This document shows, in pieces, positions 1 to 5,234 of a stretch of DNA of 6,443 nt. Below the pieces are notes generated by a model. The model was not told where the DNA came from and searched no databases. It saw only the letters and a program-made list of their open reading frames with translations. This stretch comes from Clostridia bacterium (GTDB taxonomy: Bacteria > Bacillota > Sulfobacillia > SLMV01), in assembly GCA_007136565.1 (NCBI GenBank), contig SLGS01000221.1, positions 1 through 6,443 of the forward strand. The letters run 5' to 3'. The position numbers and the translations under genes are program-made. Numbering within the stretch: position 1 is the stretch's first letter; each line of letters opens with the position of its first letter.

Positions 1-333
1 AGGGATTGGACCCATATCGACGATACCTGTGGTGCTTTGCTCGCCCTATATGATGCGATGCCCCTGCCCCAACCCATGTACAATGTGTCCCGGGGAAAGT
101 CTTGGAATCTCAAGGATGTCGCCTCCGTTTTGGACGACCTTTGTCCCGGCAGTGGTTTTCGTTGGGACCCCCGCGATTCGATTACCGGCATGAGTGAGAG
201 CAATCGCCGGGGCCCCCTCGACATTGAAAGACTCAAGATCGATACCGGTTTCTCCCCCTCCATCGATTTGGCCGAGGGCTTGGAGGAATACACCGGTTAT
301 CTAAAGAAGTATCGGCAGTGGCTGGAAGAATAG
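1..333 (+). CDS. NAD-dependent epimerase/dehydratase, C-terminal part (5' truncated)
   Basis: The reading frame is open from base 1 to the TAG at 331-333, giving 110 residues of a protein whose start lies outside the window. The visible part begins RDWTHIDD, which matches the RDFVYVDD-type segment of extended short-chain dehydrogenases (GalE, dTDP-glucose dehydratase and UDP-glucuronate decarboxylase relatives). Next comes YNVSRGKSWNLKDVASVL, the counterpart of the 'YNVGxGxxxSLxEVA' segment that closes the substrate-binding domain. The GFSPSIDLAEGLEEYTGYL ending is the usual 'GFxPxxxLxEGLxxTxxW' tail. These proteins are cytosolic and act on nucleotide sugars or related substrates with bound NAD(P). 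The Rossmann glycine motif and the YxxxK catalytic pair are upstream of the window, so the exact reaction cannot be told. The 90-base gap to the next gene and the unrelated chemistry suggest that it is not part of the downstream catabolic operon, although it lies on the same strand. Confidence 0.85.
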   Translation, partial: RDWTHIDDTCGALLALYDAMPLPQPMYNVSRGKSWNLKDVASVLDDLCPGSGFRWDPRDSITGMSESNRRGPLDIERLKIDTGFSPSIDLAEGLEEYTGYLKKYRQWLEE

Positions 334-345
334 CCAACCGATATT

Positions 346-369
346 CCGGCCCGATTTAATACGGGTCGG
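346..369 (+). other. Imperfect hairpin in the leader before the operon
   Basis: CCGGCCCG (346-353) can pair with CGGGTCGG (362-369) over eight positions, one of them a G-U wobble, around the AT-rich loop ATTTAATA. It lies 12 bases after the epimerase stop codon. No T-run follows, so it is not a classic intrinsic terminator. It could still be a weak or factor-assisted terminator for the epimerase gene, or a leader structure of the next operon. A second, competing stem, GGTCG (364-368) with CGACC (374-378), overlaps its right arm. Confidence 0.35.
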
Positions 370-406
370 TCGGCGACCGGGCATGTACGTGTCCGGTTTA
401 AACTTC

Positions 407-412
407 AAGGAG
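407..412 (+). promoter_or_regulatory. Shine-Dalgarno AAGGAG for the Rid-family gene
   Basis: AAGGAG at 407-412 lies 11 bases before GTG 424. A second purine stretch, GAAGGGAG at 414-421, lies only 2 bases before GTG 424 but 11 bases before the in-frame TTG 433. Either start is therefore possible. GTG 424 is used here, and TTG 433 would shorten the protein by three residues. I see no convincing -35/-10 pair in the gap. Confidence 0.6.
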
Positions 413-423
413 CGAAGGGAGTA

Positions 424-819
424 GTGATTGTTTTGGCAAAGCGCGAGATAGTTAATCTACCCGGAGGCGGCGGAAATCTGCCACTTTCCCCCGGAGTGAA
501 GTTCGGTAACGTCTTCTACACTTCCGGTCAGGTGGGTGTGGATCGCGAGAGTGGAACCACCCCGGATTGCCCCGCCGAGCAAACTCGAAATTGTTTCAAG
601 AACCTCAAGAAGATTCTCGACGCCGCGGGTCTCGGTTTCGAAGACGTCATCAAGGCTAACGTCTACATTACCGATCCCTCGTATTTCCCGAAGATGAATG
701 AGGCGTACGTCGAGACCTTCCCCGCCAATCCCCCGGCCCGTACCACCGTCGGAACCAGCGGACTCGCTCGACCCGAATTCAAGGTCGAGATCGAGCTGAT
801 CGCCGGAATCCAAGAGTAG
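424..819 (+). CDS. Rid-family (RidA/YjgF/YER057c) protein, possible enamine/imine deaminase
   Basis: This 131-residue protein has the full length of a single-domain Rid protein (usually 125-135), which forms a cytosolic homotrimer. The hallmarks are present: FYTSGQVGVD (31-40), the Q-T...NLKKILDAAGLGFEDVIKANVY helix-strand region (about 53-81), PARTTVGTSGL (104-114) and the C-terminal VEIELIAG. The carboxylate-binding Arg, Arg105 in E. coli RidA, is Arg106 here, and the Ser30 and Glu120 equivalents are Ser34 and Glu122. The Tyr17 of canonical RidA (GPYxQ) is Leu21 (LPLSP), so this may belong to a Rid subgroup other than archetypal RidA. Known family members hydrolyse reactive 2-aminoacrylate-like enamines/imines, and RutC relatives act in pyrimidine breakdown. 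The next gene starts 12 bases after the stop, so the two are probably cotranslated. The role here is presumably to handle an imine or enamine made by a neighbouring enzyme (inference). Confidence 0.9.
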   Translation: MIVLAKREIVNLPGGGGNLPLSPGVKFGNVFYTSGQVGVDRESGTTPDCPAEQTRNCFKNLKKILDAAGLGFEDVIKANVYITDPSYFPKMNEAYVETFPANPPARTTVGTSGLARPEFKVEIELIAGIQE

Positions 820-831
820 CGAGAGATCACA

Positions 832-2247
832 TTGAGCCAAGCCACAAACGCATATCTCGAGGATCATTTTGACGCCCACTTGGCGAGGATCCGCGAGTTC
901 GTAGCACAGCCGACCATTAGTACGGAAGACATCGGCATCCTCGATGGCGCATGGATGCTCCGGCGTTATCTGATGGAAGCCGGTTTTCCCGAGGTCGGCC
1001 TGGTCGACACCCCCGGGTACCCGGGGGTGTGGGCTAGCATCGATGTAGGTGCCCCCAAGACCATAGCCAGCTACGGATTCTTCGATTCCCGCCCCGTCGG
1101 AGATCGCCCCTGGACTTACAAACCATTTTCTGCCGCCCTGGTAGACCACCCGGATCACGGGAGAGTGGTCATCGGCAGGGGAGCCAGCTCGCCCAAGGGG
1201 CCGCTGGTAGCCTGGATCAACTCCCTCGAAGCCATGATCAAGACCGACTCCCTGCCGGTCAACGTCATGCTGCTTTTGGAGGGTGAAGAGATCAAGGGGA
1301 GTCCCCATTACCCGGCGATGTTCGAATCCTTTAAGGATAGGCTTTCTGAGGCCGACGCCTGTTTCACCGGTGGAATGACCCAGGCGGGTTCGGGAGCCGT
1401 ATCGGTTAACCTGGGATTCAGGGGTTTCCTAGTACTGGAATTGCGAGTTAGCGGTGAACGTTGGGGAAGAGGGCCAGGCAAGAAGCCCCTCCACAGCTCG
1501 CTGAAGAACGTCGCCGATAGCCCACCCAGCAGGCTGGCGAACGTACTGGCTTCTCTCACAGATGCCAATGGAGCCCCCCTCCTGGACGGATTGGACGAGG
1601 CTGTCCTGCCACCCTCCGAGGAGGACGAACGCCTGATTTCCGATCTTCTCGAACGCTACGGTGAAGAGGGTGTTCACGGTGCCATCGGACTGGGGAACTC
1701 TCCCGCCCTCGGAGACATCGAAGGACGCGAGCTCCTGATGTCCTACCTGTACAGTCCGAGCATCAACATTAACGGGGTATACAGCGGATATACAGGTCCG
1801 GGAACCGAGGTGTTCACCGTGCCCGAGGTCGCCACGGCGAGGTTGGATTTGCGCCTTCCGCCGGGCTTGACGTGCGAGCATACCCTGCGGCGCCTGAGGG
1901 ATCATCTGGATGCCCGGGGTTTCGAGGATGTCGAAATCGACGTACTCGCCGATCACGACTGGAGTCGAACATCGGTGGACACCGAGATCGTGCGCGCCGT
2001 CGTAGATTCTTACCGCAACAGCGGGCTCGACCCCTCCATCTGGCCCTACAAGGGCGGCGGAGGTCCCTGGTCCCTCTATCGGAGTGAACTGGGGATGCCG
2101 CTGATGAATGGAGCCGGATTGGGTGGCGGAGGTTCCCGCGACGCCGGCGACGAGTATCTGATAGTCGATGGGACGGATCGAGTCGCAGGACTGTTGGATT
2201 CCCAAAAATCACAAATAGACATCGTGGAGCGTTTCGCGGATATGTAG
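832..2247 (+). CDS. M20-family (CNDP-dipeptidase-like) protein with a replaced metal site
   Basis: This 471-residue protein has the normal length of a CNDP-like M20 metallopeptidase. Family landmarks occur in order: SYGFFDSRPVGDRPW (80-94), YKPFSAALV, GRGASSPKG (115-123), LPVNVMLLLEGEEIKGS (141-157), GFRGFL (195-200), PLHSSLKN (219-226), RLDLRLPPG (337-345) and a Gly-rich C-terminal segment ending in DEYL (440-443). Active members carry two zinc ions. Against the family pattern (YGHYDVQP, GRGASDDKG, ADxxxxSD, aHxPNE), His is Phe83, the bridging Asp is Ser120, a further Asp is Gly181 and the last His is Asp437. Only Glu153 remains as a ligand. Also kept are Asp85, the general base Glu152 and His221 of the dimerisation domain (DLHSG). 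It may therefore be metal-independent, bind an unusual metal, or be a non-peptidase. The frame is intact, so it is not a decayed gene. The start is TTG 832, with only a weak GAGAG (821-825) before it. The next in-frame Met is residue 42, inside the domain. Confidence 0.88.
   Translation: MSQATNAYLEDHFDAHLARIREFVAQPTISTEDIGILDGAWMLRRYLMEAGFPEVGLVDTPGYPGVWASIDVGAPKTIASYGFFDSRPVGDRPWTYKPFSAALVDHPDHGRVVIGRGASSPKGPLVAWINSLEAMIKTDSLPVNVMLLLEGEEIKGSPHYPAMFESFKDRLSEADACFTGGMTQAGSGAVSVNLGFRGFLVLELRVSGERWGRGPGKKPLHSSLKNVADSPPSRLANVLASLTDANGAPLLDGLDEAVLPPSEEDERLISDLLERYGEEGVHGAIGLGNSPALGDIEGRELLMSYLYSPSININGVYSGYTGPGTEVFTVPEVATARLDLRLPPGLTCEHTLRRLRDHLDARGFEDVEIDVLADHDWSRTSVDTEIVRAVVDSYRNSGLDPSIWPYKGGGGPWSLYRSELGMPLMNGAGLGGGGSRDAGDEYLIVDGTDRVAGLLDSQKSQIDIVERFADM
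1007..1030. repeat. Perfect 24-base palindrome inside the M20 gene
   Basis: ACACCCCCGGGT at 1007-1018 is followed immediately by its exact reverse complement at 1019-1030, with no spacer. It encodes the Asp-Thr-Pro-Gly-Tyr-Pro-Gly-Val part of the protein (residues 59-66), where CCC-GGG and CCG-GGG proline-glycine codons supply much of the symmetry. It could form a cruciform, a strong mRNA hairpin or a dyad protein-binding site. No function is shown by the sequence. Confidence 0.8.
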
Positions 2248-2251
2248 GACA

Positions 2252-2277
2252 AGGGCCCCGGCGAAGTTCGGGGCCTT
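2252..2277 (+). terminator. Intergenic stem-loop after the M20 gene (terminator-like or attenuator)
   Basis: AGGGCCCCG (2252-2260) pairs with CGGGGCCTT (2269-2277) over nine positions, including one G-U wobble, around an 8-base loop (GCGAAGTT). It begins four bases after the TAG of the M20 gene. Downstream is TTCAATTACTT, which is T-rich but not a continuous T-run, so full intrinsic termination is doubtful. It may lower transcription of the downstream genes or protect the 3' end of a processed ridA-like/M20 message. Confidence 0.5.
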
Positions 2278-2301
2278 CAATTACTTGAGGGCGGCTCGGA
2301 A

Positions 2302-2309
2302 AAGGGTGA
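2302..2309 (+). promoter_or_regulatory. Ribosome binding site for the Ldh2-family gene
   Basis: AAGGGTGA lies 7 bases before TTG 2317 and 13 bases before ATG 2323. The spacing favours the TTG, giving a protein that begins MDMKVYRY. Starting at the ATG would remove only two residues. Confidence 0.5.
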
Positions 2310-2316
2310 AATTCAC

Positions 2317-3366
2317 TTGGACATGAAGGTCTATAGGTATCAAGCGGATGAATTGAGGGAATTCGGGGAGCAGCTGATTGTCGCCATGGGTGGCACTGCG
2401 GAGGAAGCCGAGTTGGTGAGCGACGCCCTTCTCCATGGGTCTTTGCACGGTCATCCGGGGCAGGGACAGGGTTATAACAAGTTGCCCAGGTTGTGGAGTC
2501 GGATTCAAGGCGGCGCGGTGAATCCCGGCGCGGAGTGCGAAGAAATTTTCCGCGGTCCCGGTTGGGCCTTGCTGGATGCCCATGGAGGACTGGGGATCGT
2601 AGCAGCAGCTCGAGCCATGGATCGGGCGATCGAGTTTGCACTCGAAGGTGGCGTCGGATCGACCTTCGTTCGGGGCAGTAACCATCTCAGCGCCTCTGGA
2701 TACCACGCCTTGAGAGCCGCCAAGCGAGAGATGATCGGCATCTGCATGACCAACGCTGGAGCGGAGATGGCTCCATGGGGTGGCATAACCCCCGTGTTGG
2801 GAACCAATCCCTGGGGCATAGCGGTACCTTCCAGAGGGGAGTTTCCCCTGCTCTTGGACATCGCGTTGACACAATCCGGAAAGGGAATGGTTCGTTGGAA
2901 CCAACGAGCCGGCCTTCCCATTCCCACCAATTGGGCTTACGCACCCGACGGGACGGAAACTACGGATCCCGACTTGGCGATGCAGGGCCCCCTGGTTCCC
3001 ATGGGCGAGCACAAGGGAGTGGGACTCTCGTTCATGACCGATGTGTTGACCGGCGTGCTAACCGGGGCTGCCTTCGGTAAGGATACGTATACAGATCCCA
3101 AGAACCACAACGTGGGCCATTTCATGATGGCTATCGATCCCGAGCGCTTCCTGGGACGCGATGAGTTCTATCGGCGATTGGCCGATTTCTGCGAACAAGT
3201 GAAATCCTCGGAGACCAAAGATGGAGTAGAGGAAGTATTCCTGCCGGGAGAACTGGACCACTTGAATCGATCGGCACGTCTCAGGGATGGCATACCCATG
3301 GATGAGGATACGGTGACTTCCCTGAAACGCCTGTCGGACGAGCTGGGAGTCGACTGTCCTCTATAG
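2317..3366 (+). CDS. Ldh2/malate-lactate dehydrogenase family NAD(P)-dependent oxidoreductase
   Basis: The 349-residue length is typical of the Ldh2 family, which includes sulfolactate, malate and ureidoglycolate dehydrogenases and the piperideine/pyrroline-2-carboxylate reductases. These are cytosolic NAD(P)H enzymes with a non-Rossmann cofactor fold. Diagnostic segments are GSNHLSASGYHAL (120-132; His123 is the expected catalytic acid/base), GGITPVLGTNPWGIAVP (155-171), LDIALTQSGKGMV (180-192), IPTNWAYAPDGTETTDP (202-218) and PLVPMGEHKGVGLSFM (225-240), followed by DVLTGVLTGAAFG. The family's N-terminal RGxxSHG motif, which lines the substrate pocket, reads HGHPGQG (44-50), with Arg, Ser and His all changed and about two extra residues before KLP. 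The 'DxATS' segment is DIALT. The substrate is thus probably not plain malate or lactate. Candidates from context are ureidoglycolate-like 2-hydroxy acids, cyclic imino acids or 4-hydroxy-2-oxo acids (inference). A 40-base gap separates it from the aldolase gene. Confidence 0.9.
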   Translation: MDMKVYRYQADELREFGEQLIVAMGGTAEEAELVSDALLHGSLHGHPGQGQGYNKLPRLWSRIQGGAVNPGAECEEIFRGPGWALLDAHGGLGIVAAARAMDRAIEFALEGGVGSTFVRGSNHLSASGYHALRAAKREMIGICMTNAGAEMAPWGGITPVLGTNPWGIAVPSRGEFPLLLDIALTQSGKGMVRWNQRAGLPIPTNWAYAPDGTETTDPDLAMQGPLVPMGEHKGVGLSFMTDVLTGVLTGAAFGKDTYTDPKNHNVGHFMMAIDPERFLGRDEFYRRLADFCEQVKSSETKDGVEEVFLPGELDHLNRSARLRDGIPMDEDTVTSLKRLSDELGVDCPL

Positions 3367-3392
3367 TTGGTGGGGTAACATCGAGCTTGTGG

Positions 3393-3397
3393 GGAGG
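3393..3397 (+). promoter_or_regulatory. Shine-Dalgarno GGAGG deciding the GTG start of the aldolase gene
   Basis: GGAGG within TGGGGAGGCG lies 9 bases before GTG 3407, which supports this non-ATG start. The resulting N-terminus, MIRGIFAPIPTPF, is the conserved start of DHDPS-superfamily proteins. Confidence 0.7.
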
Positions 3398-3406
3398 CGA
3401 TAGATT

Positions 3407-4297
3407 GTGATTCGGGGAATCTTTGCACCTATACCGACGCCTTTTTCGCCGGATGGCGAAATCGATTACGGAAAAATGGAAGAAAACCTGAACTCGTGGG
3501 CCTCGACCGATCTCACCGGTGTTGTCGTCCTGGGCTCCAACGGCGAATTCGTCTACCTGAGTCCCGAGGAAAAGGCGAGCCTGGTATCGTTTGTTCGCAA
3601 GAACTTCCCGTCCGACCGTCCCGTCATAGCGGGTACGGGATGCGAGAGCACCAAGGCTACCATCGAATTGACAGAGAACGCCGGCGATGCGGGCTGCGAT
3701 GCGGCACTGGTACTGACGCCTCACTACTTCAAAGGCGCCATGAACCCCGGCGTACTCAAGCAGTTCTTCTTCGACGTCGCGGAGGCTTCGCCGATACCGG
3801 TTATGCTTTACAACATGCCGGGGAACACTGGTTTGAATATGTCGTCCTCGCTGGTGATCGAGTTGGCCGAACACCCCAATATCGTTGGGATCAAAGACAG
3901 CGGTGGTAATATCGTCCAGATTTCCGAGATCATCGCCCGCACGCCCGAGGATTTCTCGGTCTTTGCGGGATCCGGTAGCTTTCTCCTGCCCGCTTTGACC
4001 ATGGGGGCGGTTGGTGGGACCCTGGCGGTCGCCAACATAATGGCGAACAGCTGCGCCGAGGTAATGGAAGCCCTGGAGAATGGCGACATGGAGCGCGCGG
4101 TATCGGTGCAACGGAATATCCTGGCGCCCAACGCTGCGGTTACCGGCAAGTACGGTATTCCGGGCCTGAAAGCCGCTATGGATATGCTGGGATATTACGG
4201 CGGCCCACCCCGACTGCCCATGCACCCCCTGGATGAAGACGCAAGGGAAGATCTCAGGTCGATACTACTCGAGGCGGGATTGTCTCCGTCGAATTAG
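3407..4297 (+). CDS. DHDPS/NAL-superfamily aldolase, 4-hydroxy-2-oxoglutarate aldolase-like
   Basis: This 296-residue TIM-barrel class I aldolase begins with the family motif GIFAPIPTPF. The Schiff-base lysine is Lys163 in IVGIKDSGG, and the catalytic tyrosine is Tyr135 in VMLYNMPGNTG. The phosphate/carboxylate loop reads GSNGEF (43-48) rather than the GTTGE of dihydrodipicolinate synthase. GSNGEF, GxGCESTxAT (76-85), TPHYFKG, SPIPVMLY, HPNIVGIKDSGG, PNAAVT (241-246) and the late GLK..MD..GYYGGPPR region closely parallel mammalian HOGA1 as I recall it. That enzyme cleaves 4-hydroxy-2-oxoglutarate into pyruvate and glyoxylate. The HOGA1 residues Ser77, Asn78, Tyr168, Lys196 and Ser198 all have equivalents (Ser44, Asn45, Tyr135, Lys163, Ser165). 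The likely role is the last carbon-carbon cleavage of the pathway, or condensation of glyoxylate with pyruvate. Other 2-oxo acid substrates, or a deaminase/dehydratase reaction as in LhpC-type relatives, remain possible. The next gene begins at most 36 bases downstream. Confidence 0.93.
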   Translation: MIRGIFAPIPTPFSPDGEIDYGKMEENLNSWASTDLTGVVVLGSNGEFVYLSPEEKASLVSFVRKNFPSDRPVIAGTGCESTKATIELTENAGDAGCDAALVLTPHYFKGAMNPGVLKQFFFDVAEASPIPVMLYNMPGNTGLNMSSSLVIELAEHPNIVGIKDSGGNIVQISEIIARTPEDFSVFAGSGSFLLPALTMGAVGGTLAVANIMANSCAEVMEALENGDMERAVSVQRNILAPNAAVTGKYGIPGLKAAMDMLGYYGGPPRLPMHPLDEDAREDLRSILLEAGLSPSN

Positions 4298-4320
4298 TGG
4301 ATGACCCGAGGAATTGTGAC

Positions 4321-4327
4321 GGGAGAG
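4321..4327 (+). promoter_or_regulatory. Ribosome binding site for the alpha/beta hydrolase gene
   Basis: GGGAGAG lies 6 bases before GTG 4334. The upstream in-frame ATG 4301 has no purine-rich site at a workable distance, so GTG 4334 is preferred. A GTG at 4316 preceded by GAGGA (4308-4312) is a weaker third option. Confidence 0.5.
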
Positions 4328-4333
4328 ATTATC

Positions 4334-5197
4334 GTGGCGAAAGCGTGGACTGACAAGTACGTCGAAGTCGATGGTATAAAGACCCACTACCTGGAGGCTG
4401 GACAGGGTGAGCCCTTGCTGCTCATACATGGCGGCGGTGTCTCATCTTGTGCAGAGGTTAATTACGGTTCGGTCATGGGTCCCTTGAGCGCGAATTTCCG
4501 GGTAATCGCGGTGGATAACGTGGGTTACGGTTTGACGCCGGGCCGGGCCCCCGAGCACTTCTCCGCCGAGGCCCAGGGAAAGCACTTGATCAAGTTCATG
4601 GAGGCCTTGGACATCAGGGCCCACGTGGGGGGTAACTCCCACGGAGGATGGTTGTGCCAGTACGTCGCACACGAGGCTCCGGACAGGGTGCTTCGCCTCA
4701 TCGTGATCAATAGCCTAAACGGGACGCAGGCGATCCCACCAGAGCCAGAGGGGCTTAAGTACATTTTCGGCCCACAGGGACACAGCCACGAGGAGCCCGA
4801 TCGGGATAGGATTCGCGAGGGTATGAAGAAGTTCTACGTGGACCAGGCACTGGTTACCGATGAACGGGTAGAGTTGCACTACGAAATCGCCGTCAAGAAT
4901 CGAGACTTCGCCCTGGAGAGAGCTACGGCCCGTAGTAGTAGTGTGGATATGCTCAACGAGGATCTCAGCTACCGGGGCAAACACATCTCCGAGCACGCCG
5001 ATCGCCTCGAAATGCCCGTCCTGATGACCTGGAGTAGGGAGAATAGGGGATCTACCCCGGAAGATGCCATGGACTTCTTCAATAGAGTCCGCGATGTAGA
5101 AATGCACGTCTTCCCCAACGCGGGGCACCACGTGATGACGGAACACCCGCAGCGCTGGTCATCCGTGGTGACGGATTTCTTGAAGTCGGATAGATAA
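4334..5197 (+). CDS. Alpha/beta hydrolase, meta-cleavage-product-hydrolase-like
   Basis: From GTG 4334 the protein has 287 residues, and the conserved fold starts at VDGIKTHYLEAG. In this numbering HGGG (32-35) forms the oxyanion hole, VDNVGYGLTPG (60-70) follows, and the nucleophile elbow is GNSHGG with Ser102. His265 in NAGHHVMTEHP is the triad histidine. A helical cap fills roughly residues 135-220. The GNSxGG elbow and GHH...EHP ending resemble carbon-carbon hydrolases of aromatic breakdown (MhpC/BphD), and RutD-type aminoacrylate hydrolases share the fold. The triad acid is normally Asp in a 'WGxxDxxxP' segment. Here that segment reads TWSRENRGSTP, placing Asn237 at the Asp position with Glu236 beside it. 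Either Glu236 serves as the acid or the chemistry has shifted. No signal peptide is seen, so the protein is probably cytosolic. An upstream in-frame ATG at 4301 would add 11 residues. The substrate is probably the open-chain amide, ester or diketone made within this operon (inference). Confidence 0.9.
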   Translation: MAKAWTDKYVEVDGIKTHYLEAGQGEPLLLIHGGGVSSCAEVNYGSVMGPLSANFRVIAVDNVGYGLTPGRAPEHFSAEAQGKHLIKFMEALDIRAHVGGNSHGGWLCQYVAHEAPDRVLRLIVINSLNGTQAIPPEPEGLKYIFGPQGHSHEEPDRDRIREGMKKFYVDQALVTDERVELHYEIAVKNRDFALERATARSSSVDMLNEDLSYRGKHISEHADRLEMPVLMTWSRENRGSTPEDAMDFFNRVRDVEMHVFPNAGHHVMTEHPQRWSSVVTDFLKSDR

Positions 5198-5221
5198 TGA
5201 CCTGTTTATTCATGCGATGAA

Positions 5222-5228
5222 GGGGAGG
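5222..5228 (+). promoter_or_regulatory. Shine-Dalgarno GGGGAGG for the cyclic amidohydrolase gene
   Basis: GGGGAGG lies 6 bases before ATG 5235 and is the strongest ribosome binding site in the window. It belongs to the only gene here with a clear ATG start. Confidence 0.75.
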
Positions 5229-5234
5229 CACATT

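Noticed and set aside
396..403. GTTTAAAC palindrome as a possible operator or -10 element
   Set aside because: Eight symmetric bases are common by chance, and no matching -35 element or second half-site is visible.
457..1308. 283-codon open frame on the - strand opposite the Rid and M20 genes
   Set aside because: It spans two well-supported + strand genes and encodes no recognisable motif. Long antisense frames are expected from GC-rich codon use.
832..2247. M20 gene as a decaying pseudogene or sequencing-error product
   Set aside because: The frame is intact over 471 codons, all structural motifs are in order, and the changes are clean substitutions at scattered ligand sites rather than frameshifts.
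1429..3012. Further long open frames on the - strand (1429-2205, 1814-2641, 2281-3012)
   Set aside because: They overlap each other and the M20/Ldh2 genes, have Arg/Pro/Ser-rich or motif-free translations, and are shadows.
2317..3366. Calling the Ldh2 protein allD (ureidoglycolate dehydrogenase)
   Set aside because: The family fits, but the RGxxSHG pocket motif is changed and no direct evidence singles out ureidoglycolate.
3281..4225. 314-codon open frame on the - strand opposite the aldolase gene
   Set aside because: It is the antisense shadow of a highly conserved aldolase. The translation shows no recognisable domain and no ribosome binding site was evident.
4934..4942. AGT triplet repeat in the hydrolase gene
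   Set aside because: Only three copies, encoding Ser-Ser-Ser. This is ordinary coding sequence.
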